Source: Phycisphaerae bacterium
GTDB taxonomy: Bacteria; Planctomycetota; Phycisphaerae; WQYP01
Direction: 5' to 3'
Length of the DNA: 7,828 bases
Assembly: GCA_013044065.1 (NCBI GenBank)
Contig: JABEVA010000190.1
Location: 1-7,828 of the forward strand
Shown: positions 6,823 to 7,828 of the stretch, piece after piece
How positions within the stretch are numbered: position 1 is the stretch's first letter
How the letters are laid out: the number at the start of each line of letters is the position of its first letter
The notes under the pieces: model-generated
The model's database searches: none
What the model was told of the DNA's origin: nothing
What the model saw: the letters and a program-made list of their open reading frames with translations, nothing else
Translations under genes and position numbers: made by a program

Positions 6823-7499
6823 GTGATAGGCTCCTCCAAACGGGCATAATCGTTGCAAAGCAGCCGCAGCGGTGGTTCATCTTCCGCAATGGCCGAAAAG
6901 CGGGGCAGCGACTGGTGAAAGCGATTATCGATGGTGTCGTCATTCACACTCGACACCTCGCCGACAAGAGCGTCGCCCCCTTGGGCGTAAAAGCTGTGGT
7001 ATACGCCAGGCACCAGCGTAACACTTTCGCCGGGCGCCAGCAATATCTTTCCGCCGCCGGCCACGCTGCGGACCAAACCGTCGCACCGTACACTCACCTG
7101 GCCGGCAATAAAGTTGCCCGCGCCGTCGGACCTATACAGCTCCACCACCAGCGTTCCTCCACCGCGATTGATGATGTCTTCCGTTTTTTGAAAGTGAAAA
7201 TGAAATGGGGTCCGCTGATTCTCCAAAACAAGCATAATTTTTTCGGCAAATAGCTTTTCCGGATCACCAAGGCGTCCGTTGCGCAGCGTAAAGAGCAGCA
7301 GGCCGCATTGCCCAAAGTTGCCTGATCCAAAATCGGTCACATCCCAACCCAGTTTGCGGCCGGTTATGTACGCGGCTTCCTTGTGCCGCCGCTGCCAGTC
7401 GTCGGGTGTCCAGTCGGCGAAGGGCGGCAGACGAAAATGGTGCTGATGAAAAAACTCCAACGCCTGGCGTAAATAATCGTTGACCTCGGATCGCTTCAT
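6819..7499 (-). CDS. D-lyxose/D-mannose ketol-isomerase, cupin type
   Basis: This 226-residue cytoplasmic cupin belongs to the D-lyxose isomerase family typified by E. coli z5688. The family interconverts aldose and ketose (D-lyxose and D-xylulose, D-mannose and D-fructose) with a divalent metal such as Mn2+. The N-terminus begins MKRSEVND and has HHFRLPPFADW at 20-30, both characteristic of the family. The metal ligands are visible: His100 and His102 in PFHFHFQKTED, Glu107, and His168 in PGVYHSF. Their spacing matches the H-x-H-x4-E ... H set I recall for the E. coli enzyme. The length is the usual one (about 227), and the protein appears intact. The ATG at 7499 was chosen because AGGAG at 7507-7511 stands 7 nt upstream and because it makes an ATGA overlap with the regulator's stop. 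As second gene of the operon it would supply the first step, aldose to ketose. The actual sugar could be another aldose, since cupin isomerases change specificity easily. Confidence 0.9.
   Translation of the reverse strand: MKRSEVNDYLRQALEFFHQHHFRLPPFADWTPDDWQRRHKEAAYITGRKLGWDVTDFGSGNFGQCGLLLFTLRNGRLGDPEKLFAEKIMLVLENQRTPFHFHFQKTEDIINRGGGTLVVELYRSDGAGNFIAGQVSVRCDGLVRSVAGGGKILLAPGESVTLVPGVYHSFYAQGGDALVGEVSSVNDDTIDNRFHQSLPRFSAIAEDEPPLRLLCNDYARLEEPIT
6831..6837 (-). promoter_or_regulatory. Strong ribosome binding site for the aldolase GTG start, inside the isomerase gene
   Basis: GGAGGAG on the minus strand lies 8 nt before the GTG at 6822 and sits within the two Glu codons (EE) near the C-terminus of the isomerase. 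It settles the GTG as the aldolase start. With the GTGA overlap it implies translational coupling of isomerase and aldolase. Confidence 0.85.
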
Positions 7500-7828
7500 G
7501 CCGCGGCTCCTTTTTGTTGCTGGGCCAATTCCAGGTGAATGCCATGCCGACGGGCATGTTGCCGCGCCGACACTGGCAGGCCAACATCGCAAACCCATGT
7601 GTGAAAGTCTTTCCAATCGGCGAAGTGTACCGCCGCCGATCCATTCCACTTGGACGAATCACAAACCAGAATACTTTTTCCCGTGCGCTGCAAGATGCGC
7701 TGTTTAACGCTGCATTCCGAGAGTTCCGTGGTAAAGGCACCTTCCCCGCCAACCGCCGACGCTCCGATGACCGCCACATCAAAGCGCAGATTTTCCAGCC
7801 ATTTCAAGGTCAGATTTCCCACCAGTGC
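7496..7828 (-). CDS. DeoR-family transcriptional regulator, C-terminal sensor domain (5' partial)
   Basis: The frame runs from the right edge of the window to the TGA at 7496-7498, giving the last 110 residues; the start and the N-terminal helix-turn-helix lie outside. The visible part matches the DeoRC sensor domain: FDVAVIGASAVGGEGAFT, then an ELSECSVKQRIL helix, then ILVCDSSKWNGSA with the typical Asp-Ser-Ser-Lys turn, then a WVCD strand before a variable tail. In this family the domain binds a phosphorylated sugar or intermediate and relieves repression. It is the first visible gene of the operon and shares ATGA with the isomerase start, so it is co-transcribed and probably autoregulated. 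The likely effector is a phosphorylated pathway intermediate, such as the kinase product (inferred). The promoter and operator should lie upstream of the window's right edge. DeoR regulators also control the E. coli sulfoquinovose operon and several other sugar operons. Confidence 0.88.
   Translation of the reverse strand, partial: ALVGNLTLKWLENLRFDVAVIGASAVGGEGAFTTELSECSVKQRILQRTGKSILVCDSSKWNGSAAVHFADWKDFHTWVCDVGLPVSARQHARRHGIHLELAQQQKGAAA
7507..7511 (-). promoter_or_regulatory. Ribosome binding site of the isomerase gene
   Basis: On the minus strand an A-rich stretch runs into AGGAG, 7 nt before the ATG at 7499, within the last codons of the regulator gene. It decides the 226-residue start over an in-frame extension to 7649, which would lie wholly inside the regulator. 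Together with the ATGA overlap it points to coupled translation. Confidence 0.8.

Noticed and set aside
7264..7782. A 172-codon open frame on the - strand in an alternative frame over the regulator and isomerase
   Set aside because: It overlaps two genes with conserved motifs in their own frames and has an unnatural Arg/Ser-rich composition.
3179..7828. Firm assignment of the operon to sulfoquinovose degradation
   Set aside because: The layout is similar, but the isomerase and aldolase are of other families than YihS and YihT, the kinase seems to lack the remembered sulfonate contacts, and no sulfoquinovosidase or sulfonate transporter is in the window. It is kept only as one hypothesis.
3179..7828. 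Planctomycete microcompartment (fucose/rhamnose) locus
   Set aside because: No shell protein or encapsulation-type extension on the dehydrogenase is visible, and the aldolase is not the class II fuculose-phosphate type used there.

Overview
The window shows about 7.8 kb of GC-rich bacterial DNA with dense coding. Two blocks converge at roughly position 3160. No rRNA, tRNA, CRISPR array, insertion sequence or phage gene is visible. The gene content (a very large AsmA-like envelope protein, and a sugar-catabolic operon whose aldolase belongs to a family I associate with Planctomycetota and related PVC bacteria) suggests a planctomycete, possibly of the Phycisphaerae group. That placement rests on remembered family resemblance and has not been checked by search.

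Left block (+ strand, 1-3150): the C-terminal 1049 residues of a giant beta-strand-rich, probably periplasmic AsmA/TamB-like protein. Its N-terminus lies left of the window. A 28-bp gap containing a 7-bp inverted repeat separates its stop from the stop of the convergent operon.

Right block (- strand, read from 7828 down to 3179): a compact operon of five genes. In transcription order they are a DeoR-family regulator (only its C-terminal sensor domain is in the window), a cupin-type D-lyxose/D-mannose ketol-isomerase, a class I (Schiff-base) aldolase-like protein of an uncharacterised subfamily, a PfkB-family sugar kinase and an NAD-type aldehyde dehydrogenase. The first three genes are joined by 4-nt ATGA and GTGA overlaps. 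The last two follow after gaps of 31 and 37 nt, each with its own Shine-Dalgarno sequence.

Together the four enzymes form a logical catabolic chain: aldose to ketose, ketose to ketose phosphate, cleavage to a triose phosphate plus a free aldehyde, and oxidation of that aldehyde to a carboxylate. The layout parallels the sulfoglycolytic EMP route (isomerase, PfkB kinase, Schiff-base aldolase, DeoR regulator), inositol degradation and the ketose-1-phosphate pathways, but the protein families are combined differently. The substrate cannot be read from the sequence. This cluster, and especially its aldolase, is the most interesting element of the window.
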